The position numbers were made by a program, and so were the translations under genes. The notes under the pieces are model-generated. The model ran no database searches and was not told the DNA's origin. It saw nothing but the letters and a program-made list of their open reading frames with translations. From positions 310,001-374,000 of the forward strand of contig OW568900.1 of the NCBI GenBank assembly GCA_938743325.2: a stretch of DNA of 64,000 nucleotides, given 5' to 3'. Source of the stretch: Pycnococcus provasolii. Taxonomy: Eukaryota; Chlorophyta; Pseudoscourfieldiophyceae; Pseudoscourfieldiales; Pycnococcaceae. This document shows, in pieces, positions 39,005-49,200 of the stretch (its first letter is position 1; every line of letters starts with the position of its first letter).

Positions 39005-39714
39005 CTGTGCATTGTATAATTTATTACTAGTTGAAACGATTGTTATTAACGTTCATAGAAGCTCTTCGACTATAGTAGCTTCGGTTCCTCTCATGCATAA
39101 TTACGCTTGCATGAGGTCAAGATTTTTTTTAGAATGTTGGCGATCTGCCACCGTACTGGCGATCAGCCAAATCCACACGACTCTTCTGTTCCACCTGCCA
39201 CTCTCTCTTTGCCTCAGTCTCACGAGGAGACGGCCTGTCGTTCACGTCGGACAGATTTGCGCCACTTCCGTGAGAGATGTCCATCTCGTCCCAGCTAGCG
39301 TCCATACTGCCCCGCCACTGAGACGCGAGAACTGCAAGGCGAACGAATCGCTCTTCCCTGGCGCGAGAGTCGTGTGTCATCGACGGAAGAGCGCGACTCG
39401 GCGCTACAGACGTCGTTGCCGATGTGTTCGCCGCGCGCCTTGCCTCAGCCTCACGATGCCCAGCCTTGAGTCGGCTCGCACGACGCAAGCCGTCAAGCTG
39501 ACCCTGCAGATGTGACCGCGAAGTCGAAGGTGGCGACTCTTGCTTTTCTGCCGAAGCAGAGGACAAGAATTCTTGCTGCTCCTCTTTTAAGTGCAGAACG
39601 TGTGCCACACGAGCGCTCTCATGGTGTGTGCCGAAAGGTCAAACTGTTGATGATAGTTCATGAAAGTGTTCTTGTTGCTTTGTTGCGCCAACGGCCGTGA
39701 CATGGTGGCATGCG
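39005..39714. other. Intergenic region with conserved hairpin
   Basis: A 3' region of the nucleoside-permease gene and unclear sequence. The hairpin at 39090-39115 and the 16-mer GTTGGCGATCTGCCAC (39136-39151) recur near 50.9 kb. A minus-strand frame open over 39129-39608 has no ATG at its beginning and no known domain; I do not call it. Confidence 0.45.
39090..39115. repeat. 26-nt conserved stem-loop, copy 1
   Basis: CTCATGC / GCATGAG stem (7 bp) with a 12-nt loop. The loop and stem are almost identical at 50865-50890. Confidence 0.65.
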
Positions 39715-40218
39715 ATGGGAAAGGAAAAATTAGCTACGGAAGACATACGCCACATACATTATAGCCCTGCCGCATCGTCTATGCCTCACCCGTCACAATT
39801 CAAAGTGCCTAGCATCAAATTGGGACAAAGTTGGGTGCCTCTTCTTGAGGTCATTCAAAGTTATCCTGACAGAAATGCAATCGGGAGAGCTCTCGTCGCA
39901 CACATATCATCAATCGGCACAACCCCTGTAGGTTTGAAATCATTCGTTCATAGTCATATGGAGGAGATCATGGTTGGGAAGCGATCGTGCTTTCGTATCA
40001 ACTGGATGTTTCAGTCGAACGGTATGCCATTTGGTATCACTCAGTACGTGGGCTTGCTCCACGAAATCGAGCTTTGTTCCATAGAGCAAACGGCACGAAA
40101 GATGCATGAAGAGTGCAACTTGTTTTGCACCGACGACGGGAGGCACCGGAGGGGTTTTCCGCGCTCAAAATCTCCGGGGAAACCAACTTCCCGCTCCCCC
40201 CACATAACCCCCAAATAA
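39715..40218 (+). CDS. Hypothetical protein
   Basis: 167 residues from the first ATG. Balanced composition (helices, CxxxxCxxF near the end) and lower GC than neighbours. No family recognised. The last 20 residues are basic and Pro/Ser-rich and may be out of the true protein if an intron exists. It could also be a fragment of an older gene. Treat as tentative. Confidence 0.35.
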   Translation: MGKEKLATEDIRHIHYSPAASSMPHPSQFKVPSIKLGQSWVPLLEVIQSYPDRNAIGRALVAHISSIGTTPVGLKSFVHSHMEEIMVGKRSCFRINWMFQSNGMPFGITQYVGLLHEIELCSIEQTARKMHEECNLFCTDDGRHRRGFPRSKSPGKPTSRSPHITPK

Positions 40219-41269
40219 CCCGCTGCGCTGGGCTATTTGGGCCGTTGCCTTAAGTGATATGGTTAGATCTGGTTTGCGTATGGCTTCCATCGGCCAACGC
40301 GTTTTCTTTGAGAATGGTTACATATATAATAGATTCCTTTTCTTTGGCTTTCTTTTCATTAGAGCCGTTCCCTCTTGGATTCGATTGGATTCTGTTCGAT
40401 TGGCTCCCAAGAGCCTCAGTCGACGTGATTGATGACCCACTGCCACTGACAATGTCGAGAAGGCGCCGGCAGACACGCCGAGTCGATGCGATGCGCCACA
40501 CACTCAGGAACGTGTATGCGTAGTTATGGCGTGCTTGCGGCCGACGGTGGCGTGACACGCCGACTAACAGCAACAATACTCATACATACACACAATCTAA
40601 TCTGAGCACTTGTTATAAATCAAATCTGTTTTTTTTAATGTTATATTTCTGTTGTTACTGTTATTACTGTTGTTGTCATGTATCTTTGCTGTATGAAGAT
40701 TGAAGTGGCTTGTGAATACGTCCAATCGTCCTGGCTCGTTGAGTGGCATGGGTGGCGACGGGCGGGTGGTTGGGAGCGATCTGGCGCAACCTGCCAACTA
40801 GCGGTGGAGCGGTGTAAATGTGTGATGGGGCGAAGGCTGTGAGCCCGAACGGCCTTTTGGGAAGGCTTAGGCGCGACTTGCAGTCTAGAAAGAGACTTAA
40901 ACCATTACTAAGGCTAATGCCCGATATAGAAACTCGGATGAAGTGGTGAAACCAAGTTTCACCAGTCGATTTCACCCCTCCCTGGGGGTGAAATGCCAAT
41001 GCCAGAATTGAGGAGGGGTGAAATGCAAGTTTTCACCATTTTTTTCGTCCCTGGGGGGAAATTCGCCTATGCCCGTATTGGGAGTTGTGGACTGGTGAAA
41101 AGTCCTTGGACATTATAGGTAGGGTGAAAATTCCTGAATCCTGATGCTTACTATTCCCTAATTCCTCAATTCCCTTAATAATTCCCTTGGCTATTCTTTT
41201 TTAATTTCAGATATTTTTACGATAGTCTAGTCACTACTATCATAGCTTGTCAGCTAGCTTGACTGATAG
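40219..41269. other. AT-richer intergenic region with hairpins
   Basis: No gene supported. It contains runs of T, repeated TTGTTATTACTG near 40650-40680 and the GGTGAAA hairpin cluster at 40945-41110. GC is visibly lower than in coding DNA. Confidence 0.45.
40945..40994. repeat. Two adjacent GGTGAAA-type hairpins
   Basis: First: GGTGAAAC-CAA-GTTTCACC (40945-40963), a perfect 8-bp stem. Second: ATTTCACCCC / GGGGTGAAAT (40969-40978 with 40985-40994), a perfect 10-bp stem. More GGTGAAA and TTTCACC words follow to 41110. Confidence 0.7.
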
Positions 41270-41746
41270 TCATCTACTACTATATAGCTTGTAAGCCTCC
41301 GTCATGGACTTGGCACCATTGAACATAGCTTTCATGCTGGTCACCTTCGACGTGTCCCAGTTGCTGATATCTTGGTTGAACTTTTGGGCTTCCCAGAACA
41401 TAGCCTCCATGTCTTCCACCTGCGACGTGTCCCACTTGCTGATATCTTGGTTGAAGGTAGCGGCACCTCGGAACATATTGGCCATGTTAGTCACCTTCGA
41501 CGTGTCCCAGTTGCTGATATCCTGTTTGAAGGCTTGGGCAACATAGAATATACTATTCATGTTTGTCACCTTCGACGTGTGCCAGTTGCCGATATCCTGG
41601 TTCAACATATAGGCACTATCAGCAACCGGATCTATCGATCCAGAAACATCATGGTAAAACATATAGGCCATGTTAGTCACATTCGACATGTCCCAGTTGC
41701 TGACATCCTCGTTGAAGCCTCGCGAATCCTTGAACAGACTGCTCAA
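41270..41746 (-). pseudogene. BspA-like (DUF285) repeat fragment
   Basis: 158 codons of five to six BspA-type DUF285 repeats ([20 protein letters not shown] and variants), close to the C-terminal repeats of the intact protein at 42488-44974. The frame has no ATG at its beginning and lacks the EF-hand, membrane and acidic parts. It is either a truncated duplicate or an exon whose partner I could not find; TTGAGCAG just upstream could serve as an acceptor. A truncated tandem copy of the neighbouring gene is the simpler reading. Confidence 0.6.
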
Positions 41747-42487
41747 GGAGGTGGCGGTGGCGGTGGCGCGCGGAAGGAGGCGGCGGAGGAGCGGCGGCGG
41801 AGCTTAAGTCCCAGCGAGCGCTCAAGCCAACGAGGTGAGGAGCAGGACGACGAATACGGAGGATCCGATCTATCGCCTATCACGCGCCGCTCTCGCATGT
41901 TGCTGCACAACATGAAGGGTGAGCGCCGATGCATAACCGACTTGGCGAACCACGGACCGCTCACCTTGCTGTAGAGTGCAGTGCTTGCCTGATGTTGAAC
42001 ATTGGCATTGTTGTTCCACTTTTCAAATTAATAATTGCGTGTATCAATATTTTACGAATAATACATTACATTACATTACATACATATTGCTTATTTGCTT
42101 CCTGGCTGGTATGAATTCGTGTCCGTGCTCGTCGGGCGGTCGCCCGCCGAACGAATCGATCTGACGTTAGAACGGCTGGCATCACGCATTCTTTGCCGCT
42201 GAGATGAGGCGTCGTGCGTAAGCCAGCTCTCCAGCTTATATACGTATTGTATACATACAGTAGTATGAAAAACGCAAAGTTGTTTCGCCTCAAGATTCGT
42301 CAGGACTTCCTCTTGCCTGGGGGGATATATATGGACAATTCGTCGAATAAAACCTTCCAAGGGATTTCTAACTTTCTAACTTTCCTTTTAAAAGTGAGTG
42401 CTCGTTACACTCCCAAATAATTTTAAAAACTGCCCCCAACCCCCCGGGCGATTTCTTGGCAGGCTCCCAGCACCACGTTAGCTTCGG
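41747..42487. other. Intergenic region between DUF285 loci
   Basis: A short plus-strand stretch (41750-41970) reads as a plausible hydrophilic peptide but has no start and no family. An ACATT microsatellite lies at 42060-42080. The rest is featureless. Confidence 0.35.
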
Positions 42488-44974
42488 CTACGGCTTCTTC
42501 AAGGTGCACTTGTTGTTTTCGCACGACGCTGTGATTTTTTGGTTATTGTTGAAGGACGTGGCATAAGAGAACATATCTTTCATGTCCGTCACCTTCGACG
42601 TGTTCCACTTGCTGATATCCTGGTTGAAGAACTCGGCACCACGGAACATGCTTCTCATGTTTGTCACCTTGGACGTATCCCACCCGCTGATGTCTCGATT
42701 GAAGGATCCGGCATCATAGAACATTTCCATCATGTCCGTCACCTGTGACGTATCCCACTCGCTGATGTCTTGATTGAAGGACGTGGCACCATCGAACATA
42801 TATCTCATGCTCGTCACCTTGGACGTATCCCACCCGCTGATGTCTTGATTGAAGGCCCAGGCCTTACTGAACATGCCACTCATGTCCGTCACCTTGGACG
42901 TATCCCACCCGCTGATGTCTTTATTGAAGGACGTGGCTAGCCTGAACATGCCACTCATGCTCGTCACCTTGGACGTATCCCACCCGCTGATGTCTTGATT
43001 GAAGAATTGGGCACCGCTGAACATATACTTCATGCTCGTCACCTTGGACGTGTTCCACTTGCTGATGTCTTCATTGAAGGTGGGGTTATTTCCGAATATA
43101 GAACTCATGTCCGTCACCTGTGACGTATTCCACTCAGAGATATGACCACCGTACAGATCAGTCGCAATTCCTTGATCATTAAACCACGCTGCAACACGTA
43201 CTCGCAAATCAGCATTATCTGCCACGACCAACTTAGATTGCAAGGGCTTGCACTCGCGGTCACTTGTCATGGTCGGCGCGACCGACTCGTATTCCTCATT
43301 CGGGTCGCACACCGTCAAGGGCTTGCAAGTACCGTCCGTTATCTTGTACTCGGTAGACTTGCACGGGTCCTCCTCCTGCTTCTTCTCCTCCTCCTCATTC
43401 TCGTCCTCGTCCTCGTCCTCGTCGTCCTCGTCATCGTCCTCGTCCTTGTCGTCGTCGTCGTCGTCGTCGTCGTCCTTGTCCTTGTCCTTGTCCTCGTCGT
43501 CGTCGTCGTCGTCCTCGTCATTGTCCTCGTCGTCGTCGTCGTCCTTGTCCTTGTCCTCGTCGTCGTCGTCGTCGTCCTTGTCCTCGTCCTCGTCCTCGTC
43601 CTCGTCGTCGTCCTTCTTCTCCTTCTTCTCCTCCTTCCCCTTCTCCTCCTCCTTCTCCTCCTTAGAATCAGTTTCCTCATTCTTCTCCTCCTCCTTCTCC
43701 TCCTCCTTCTCCTCCTTAGAATCAGTTTCCTCCTCCTTCTCCTCCTCCTTCCCCTTCTCCTCCTTAGAATCAGTTTCCTCATTCTTCTCCTCCTCCTTCC
43801 CCTCCTTCAAATCGAAACTGTCAGTGAAATCGAGATCATCATCAGCATTGGTATCCGTCCATTCAAACGACGTGAATGTTGACCCGTCCAGTGACATCTC
43901 CTCTTCCAGTGACATCCCAAAAGGAGACATAAGGCGCCGGCGGCGAGACTTCTCAGCCACGGCGGTGTCGGTCATCACGATCGTTCCATCCTCCTTGGTC
44001 ACCTTAAGCGACGTTGCCGTAACGTTGATGACATCGCCACGCGCCGAGTAAAACGCGACGGCGGTTGCATTGCCTGGCGCGCCACCGTGTGTCTCTGCGC
44101 CGGTAATGCTGTAGATCAGGGAGGAGCCGTCCGGCTTACTGAGCGTCAGCGAGTCGATCGCGCGGAGAGCCGACGCTGACTTCTTCACCGCGTTGTAGAT
44201 GGAATCCGTCTTCGTCACCTTTGCTGTCGCCGAAGGCTTGCTGGACCCCTTCGCGAACGTGATGCCGGTCTTGCTGTCCGTCTTCGTCTCCTTGCTCGCC
44301 TCGACGACCACCGCGGTGAGTCCGACAATTACGCCCACGAGGGCGCACAGGATGACCAAGAGACCTCCGCTGAAGATCATGAGTCGCTTGGCTGTCTTCT
44401 TGGAGTCTTTGTAGAGCTCCGCACCACGAGCAAGCTCCATGGGCGCAACCGTTCCGTCACCGTCGACGTCGAACACCTTAAGCGTAGCCTGGATCTCCTT
44501 GGGCAGCGTCTTGATGGCGATAGAGCCCTCCTTGTTCGCCTTCTTCAAGTCCACGTACACGGTGAGGATGTCCGTGAGCTCGTCCATCTCGATCTTTCCA
44601 TTTTTCTCGTCGTCAATCTCGTTCAGGAGCGGTTGCACCTTCTTGGGAAACGAAGAGACTTTGAGATAGGTCGCCTCCGCAGACATGGGGTCAGGCAGTT
44701 CGTTCGGGTCGATGATGCCGTTTCCGTTGGTGTCGTACTGCTGGAGCTTCTCCCGCAGTTCCGGCGGGCAGTCGGCGATCTTCACTCCGTGCAGCACCTT
44801 GCGCACTTCTCCCATAGCTTGGTTCCCAGCCGGAGTAGACATAAGGTTAGAAGCTGAAGGGACAGGGGAGAGCTGATGAAGTACTTCTTCTTCTTCGAGC
44901 GTTGACGTGCCTTCTTCTGAGGAGACACCCAGGTGGTGACTAGCAATACTAAAAAAGGAGGTCTCCAAGGGCAT
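42488..44974 (-). CDS. EF-hand / single-TM / BspA-like (DUF285) surface protein
   Basis: 828 residues. Three EF-hand loops at about 76-180 ([36 protein letters not shown]) precede one membrane span at about 196-220 ([20 protein letters not shown]). A non-repetitive domain follows to about 390 with a basic RRRRLM site. Then come a Glu/Asp/Lys low-complexity stretch (about 391-533), a small Cys motif ([13 protein letters not shown] ... CKPL), and eight DUF285 repeats of about 25 residues to the end. DUF285 repeats form BspA-type leucine-rich structures used at cell surfaces for adhesion. With no signal peptide, the calcium-binding part is likely cytosolic and the repeats outside. A calcium-linked surface receptor or adhesin is an inference. 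Confidence 0.85.
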   Translation of the reverse strand: MPLETSFFSIASHHLGVSSEEGTSTLEEEEVLHQLSPVPSASNLMSTPAGNQAMGEVRKVLHGVKIADCPPELREKLQQYDTNGNGIIDPNELPDPMSAEATYLKVSSFPKKVQPLLNEIDDEKNGKIEMDELTDILTVYVDLKKANKEGSIAIKTLPKEIQATLKVFDVDGDGTVAPMELARGAELYKDSKKTAKRLMIFSGGLLVILCALVGVIVGLTAVVVEASKETKTDSKTGITFAKGSSKPSATAKVTKTDSIYNAVKKSASALRAIDSLTLSKPDGSSLIYSITGAETHGGAPGNATAVAFYSARGDVINVTATSLKVTKEDGTIVMTDTAVAEKSRRRRLMSPFGMSLEEEMSLDGSTFTSFEWTDTNADDDLDFTDSFDLKEGKEEEKNEETDSKEEKGKEEEKEEETDSKEEKEEEKEEEKNEETDSKEEKEEEKGKEEKKEKKDDDEDEDEDEDKDDDDDDEDKDKDDDDDEDNDEDDDDDDEDKDKDKDDDDDDDDDKDEDDDEDDEDEDEDENEEEEKKQEEDPCKSTEYKITDGTCKPLTVCDPNEEYESVAPTMTSDRECKPLQSKLVVADNADLRVRVAAWFNDQGIATDLYGGHISEWNTSQVTDMSSIFGNNPTFNEDISKWNTSKVTSMKYMFSGAQFFNQDISGWDTSKVTSMSGMFRLATSFNKDISGWDTSKVTDMSGMFSKAWAFNQDISGWDTSKVTSMRYMFDGATSFNQDISEWDTSQVTDMMEMFYDAGSFNRDISGWDTSKVTNMRSMFRGAEFFNQDISKWNTSKVTDMKDMFSYATSFNNNQKITASCENNKCTLKKP
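43375..43800 (-). repeat. GAC/GAG-type low-complexity coding tract
   Basis: Asp/Glu/Lys codon runs (CTCGTC, CTTGTC, CTCCTC on the plus strand). A unit ending in ...ETDSKEEK recurs four times near 43665-43775. It is prone to slippage. Confidence 0.8.
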
Positions 44975-46275
44975 GCACCAGCTGGCGCAAGATTCGCAAA
45001 GGTTTCTTGTAAGTTAACCTTAAGTAGTGCGATGAAGAAAAGAATGACGAAGAACACTACAGAACACAGACGTCACCTCGAGTACTCGACACCGCCTCAC
45101 TGTTGCACACACAGGCTCTGTCTCTCGCTGTGCAACGCGGCGTCCCTCCTCATCCCCTGATGGAAATCCATCATCCATCATCCACCGATCACGTGATTTG
45201 GTCCAAATTGCCCAATCAAGCGATCACGTGACCGTGCTGCGCTCCAATTGTCGTCAGCCACTGAGCCAATTCCACTACGGGTAAAGGTTTCCAGCGCTTG
45301 GATGATGGATTCGCCAAGATTCGGTTCGTTTGTTGCAGGCCTAACGCGTTGCACTTGACGATCAACGCGGCAGCGATCCGCATCATCCATCTGGATGGAC
45401 TACCGTAGTACTACCTATCCCGTAGTCAATTGAGACATCCCATCTGGACTCCGAATTGAGGACGGGGAATGCAAAGGAAAAAGTGCCCCCATACCCTACC
45501 CTAGTCTGCTGTGTGGAAGTGCAAACTTGACCCTCGAGTTGACGTCTGTGTTCTGTATTTTCTTAGTAGTTCTACTGTATGACATTTCCGTGTAGACGTA
45601 GCACAGCGAAAAAGTTTGCCCGTTTTTGGTCGGTGCGAATGTCGGCGAAAAAAATTTTGCAGAAAGTTTCGTGCATTTGCTTTTGGGTGTGCCTTAAGGG
45701 ACATTTGTCCCGTCCATTGCCTTGGCCGGTTCATCCGTGGCGTACTTCATCCATGGACTTGAACAACGCTACCACCCCACAGGAGGGTTAGGGTGACCAA
45801 AGAAAAGAAGTTAGGGTTAGGGTTAACCGGAACAAACAGGAAGGGCGTCTTGAGTAGGATAAGAACTATGATGTACCGGGAGCGTTGGGTGAAACGCGAA
45901 GCGTTGGAAGTTCGCCCTCGATGATCCCACGCCAATGGACCATCCATTCGTACTTCTACCACTACCAACCTACGTGACTTCACCTGCGTAGACTAGAGGC
46001 GGTCCCTCCCTCCAGATGGCAGATGGTCCCTCCCTCCCTCCCCGCCTGAGAGGCTGAGAAGGGGGACATCTCAGGTGATCTGAAAAGGGAGAAGATGTGA
46101 AAATATCCATCAAAAGACCCACCCACCCCCTGGGGGGGCTTGGTGGCAGTAGGGAACCCTGTCTGGTTGAGCCAACCGAAACCCCGCCCCAACCGTCTAC
46201 GCCCCGCCCCGCACACCCCCTAAGCACGCGTTCGCCGTCCCTTCATCACCTCGCACCCGAGATCAGGTGTGCGCC
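44975..46275. promoter_or_regulatory. Divergent intergenic region (DUF285 gene / SNF2 gene)
   Basis: 1.3 kb. CCAAATTGCCCAATCA near 45208 recurs as CAAATTGCCCAATCA near 51205 (CCAAT-type word). TTAGGG-like words lie at 45786-45830. CACGTGA palindromic words lie at 45190-45235. No gene is supported. Confidence 0.45.
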
Positions 46276-49200
46276 ATGGACTTCCTCAACAACTTCCTAC
46301 GCACGCCGCACGCAATGGGAGGACCGCCTCTGCCACCGCAGGCGGAGAATGCTCAGGCTGAGGCTCGACGCGGCGATGACGTCGTTGACCCTTCCTCATC
46401 CGTGCCGCCACGCAGAAATATGGCCTTGTCTAAACTAAAGTGGACGTTGAACGACGACACCACCACACCAAAGCCAAAGTCGCCGCCAAAGCCGTCGTCA
46501 TCCAACGCAATTCTTAATCCGCTCACGCCGTCTCCCTTCGCTGCCAATACCATCAAGCCTCGTGCGACAATGTCCTCCAGCTCCCTCAAATCGCCATCTT
46601 CATCAACGAAAAGCAACAAACACTCGCCCTGGCCAACGTCGTCTGGCGTCTACCTACCTTCCCTGGACGAGAACAAAGATGACGAGTGCGTTGTCTGCTT
46701 CAGCGAAAACTTCACCGACGATGACAACATCATCTTCTGCGATGGATGCAATGTAGCAGTGCACCAAAGCTGCTATGGCGTCGACGTCATCCCTGAAGGG
46801 GACTGGTTCTGCGAACCGTGTCGCAAGGGAATCGACTCCAATACACCACTCTGCCAAGTCTGCCCAGCCACCAAGGGGGCTCTGCTTCCCACCACAAAAA
46901 ACAGAAACAGCAGTCCATCATACGTACACGGCTGTTGCGCGCTGTACACACCTGGCTTGGATCTCGACTTTGGATTTGTGACAATCCAAAACATCGACCA
47001 ACGACGACGTGAACTCGGATGTGGCGTCTGCGGGGAGTCGGGCGGAGGCACCCTCCAATGCAGCTTCCCAGGATGTTATGCAGCATTCCATGCGATGTGC
47101 GGGCGCTCTCGCGGTGCAACGTTCGATTTTAGACCGGAGTCTGCCGTCGAGCGTGGTGGAAAAGCCCAGCAAAAGTACTGGGGACCTGTCGCCTTCTGCA
47201 AGGCGCATTCTGCGCCCGCGCATGAATCGGAGCGCAATCGCTTCCTTGGCAGGTCTGAAATGGCCGTGGACAGCGAGACGGGTCTCGAGACATCAACGAC
47301 GCTTTCCGAGATGCAGCAGGCGGCGAACCAAAAGATCAAACGCAGCGTGGCATTGGCGGCACCTCGGCGTGCCGCGTGGATTCTGAGCAAATGGGATGCC
47401 TTCTCCGCACTTCAGCCGGCACGCGGTGCTGAGAAGATCTTCGAGACATTGAAGCGTACCGCCGGATCGCTCGCCAGCGACTCCGACTTTGCCGCGGCCG
47501 TCGCCAACGCGGAGAAAAACGCCTCGCAGCCAACCCCTTCAACGCCACAACGAACCTTGTCCGTCGGAGATCGCCTGAAAAAGCAGTTCGAGGACGGTGG
47601 GTGGTACGAGGGAACCATCACCGCCATGACGCCGAAAGGGAAGTATCCCTACAGCGTGACATTTGACGATGGCGACGTCGAAACGTACACCGCCGCCCAG
47701 CTCATGGCGCAGACGATGCCTTCCACGCCCGTTCAACAACGAACCTTGTCCGTCGGAGATCGCCTGAAAAAGCAGTTCGAGGACGGTGCGTGGTACGAGG
47801 GTACCATCACCGCCATGACGCCGAAAGGGAAGTATCCCTACAGCGTGACATTTGACGATGGCGACGTCGAAACGTACACCGCCGCCCAGCTCATGGCGCA
47901 GACGAAGCCTGTTTCGCCCACCACTCTCCCAACGCCAACGCCAACGCCAATGCCAAGCAGCAGTCAACGTTCCATTGTCAAGCAACCTGCATGCATCGGG
48001 GGGTCGATGCGAGAGTACCAGCTCGACGGATTGCAGTGGATGGTTGCACAGCACGACGCAGGTGGCGTGGGAGGTGTGCTAGGCGATGAGATGGGACTCG
48101 GAAAGACGCTGCAGGTGATTTCTTTCCTAGGATACCTCAAGGCGGAGCGTCTGCAGGGTGGCCCGCATCTCGTCGTCGCGCCGCTCTCCGTAATGCCCAC
48201 CTGGCTCTCGGAAATTCCTCGCTGGTGTCCCTCGCTGCGTGCGGTGGCACTGCACGGCAACCTCGCCGAGCGCAATCGCGTCAAGCACAGCGCGCTCGCT
48301 GACCCGTCCACATTCGACATCGTCGTCACCACGTACGAGATGCTGGTCGCCGAGCAAAATTGGCTTTCGCATCGATTTCACTTCCGCTACGTCGTGCTCG
48401 ACGAGGCGCAGCGCGTGAAGAACGAGGCGTCGCTCGCAGGAATGGCGGTTCGTCGTATGCGCAAGGCTGGCGCACTCCTGCTCACGGGCACACCACTTCA
48501 GAACGATCTTCACGAGCTATGGGCGCTGCTGAACCTGCTCTTCCCAGACGTCCTCGCAACGTCGGAGATGTTTGACACGGAAAAGGTCTGGGGAGGCCCG
48601 TCCACAGCCGCGGTGCAGGCTGACAATGCAAAACTCGTGAACGCCGCTCGTGGCGTCTTGCAGCCAATCATGCTTCGCCGCACGAAGGCTGACGTGCTGG
48701 CTTCGGAGCTTCCTCCGCTGATCACGCTGCGCGTCGAGTGTCCCCTCGCGCCGCTGCAGCGCATCTACTACAAGCGCGTCCTGGAGTTTGACGGACTCTT
48801 CGGGAAGCTCGTGGCGGGAACATCTGGCGACGACGTAGGCACTGCGCGCTTCACTCAGCTGAATAACCTCATGATGCAACTTCGCAAGGTGGCGAACCAC
48901 CCGTACCAGCTGCCGTCGTGCGAGGAGCCCGGCGCGGATCCAGATGAGCCGGCGGATGAAAGGATTTGGCTCAGCTCGGGAAAGATGCAGGTGCTCGACG
49001 GCGTTCTGACGCGATTGGTTGCCCAGGGGCGTAAATGCATCATCTTTTCGCAGTTCACTGGCTTTCTCAACGTCATCGAGAGAGCTCTCGAGTCGCGTGA
49101 GTACCGCTACCTGCGTCTCGACGGACAGACTCCCGCAGCTCGGCGTGCGTACGAGACTCGCCGGTTCAACGAGAAGGGCTCGCCGTTTGTGGCGTATCTC

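Noticed and set aside
39129-39608. 159-codon minus-strand frame
   Set aside because: No ATG at its beginning, no family, low-complexity hydrophilic composition. Left uncalled although an exon cannot be excluded.
43142-43882. Plus-strand Leu/Val-rich and Ser-rich frames
   Set aside because: Antisense of the Asp/Glu tract in the EF-hand/DUF285 gene.
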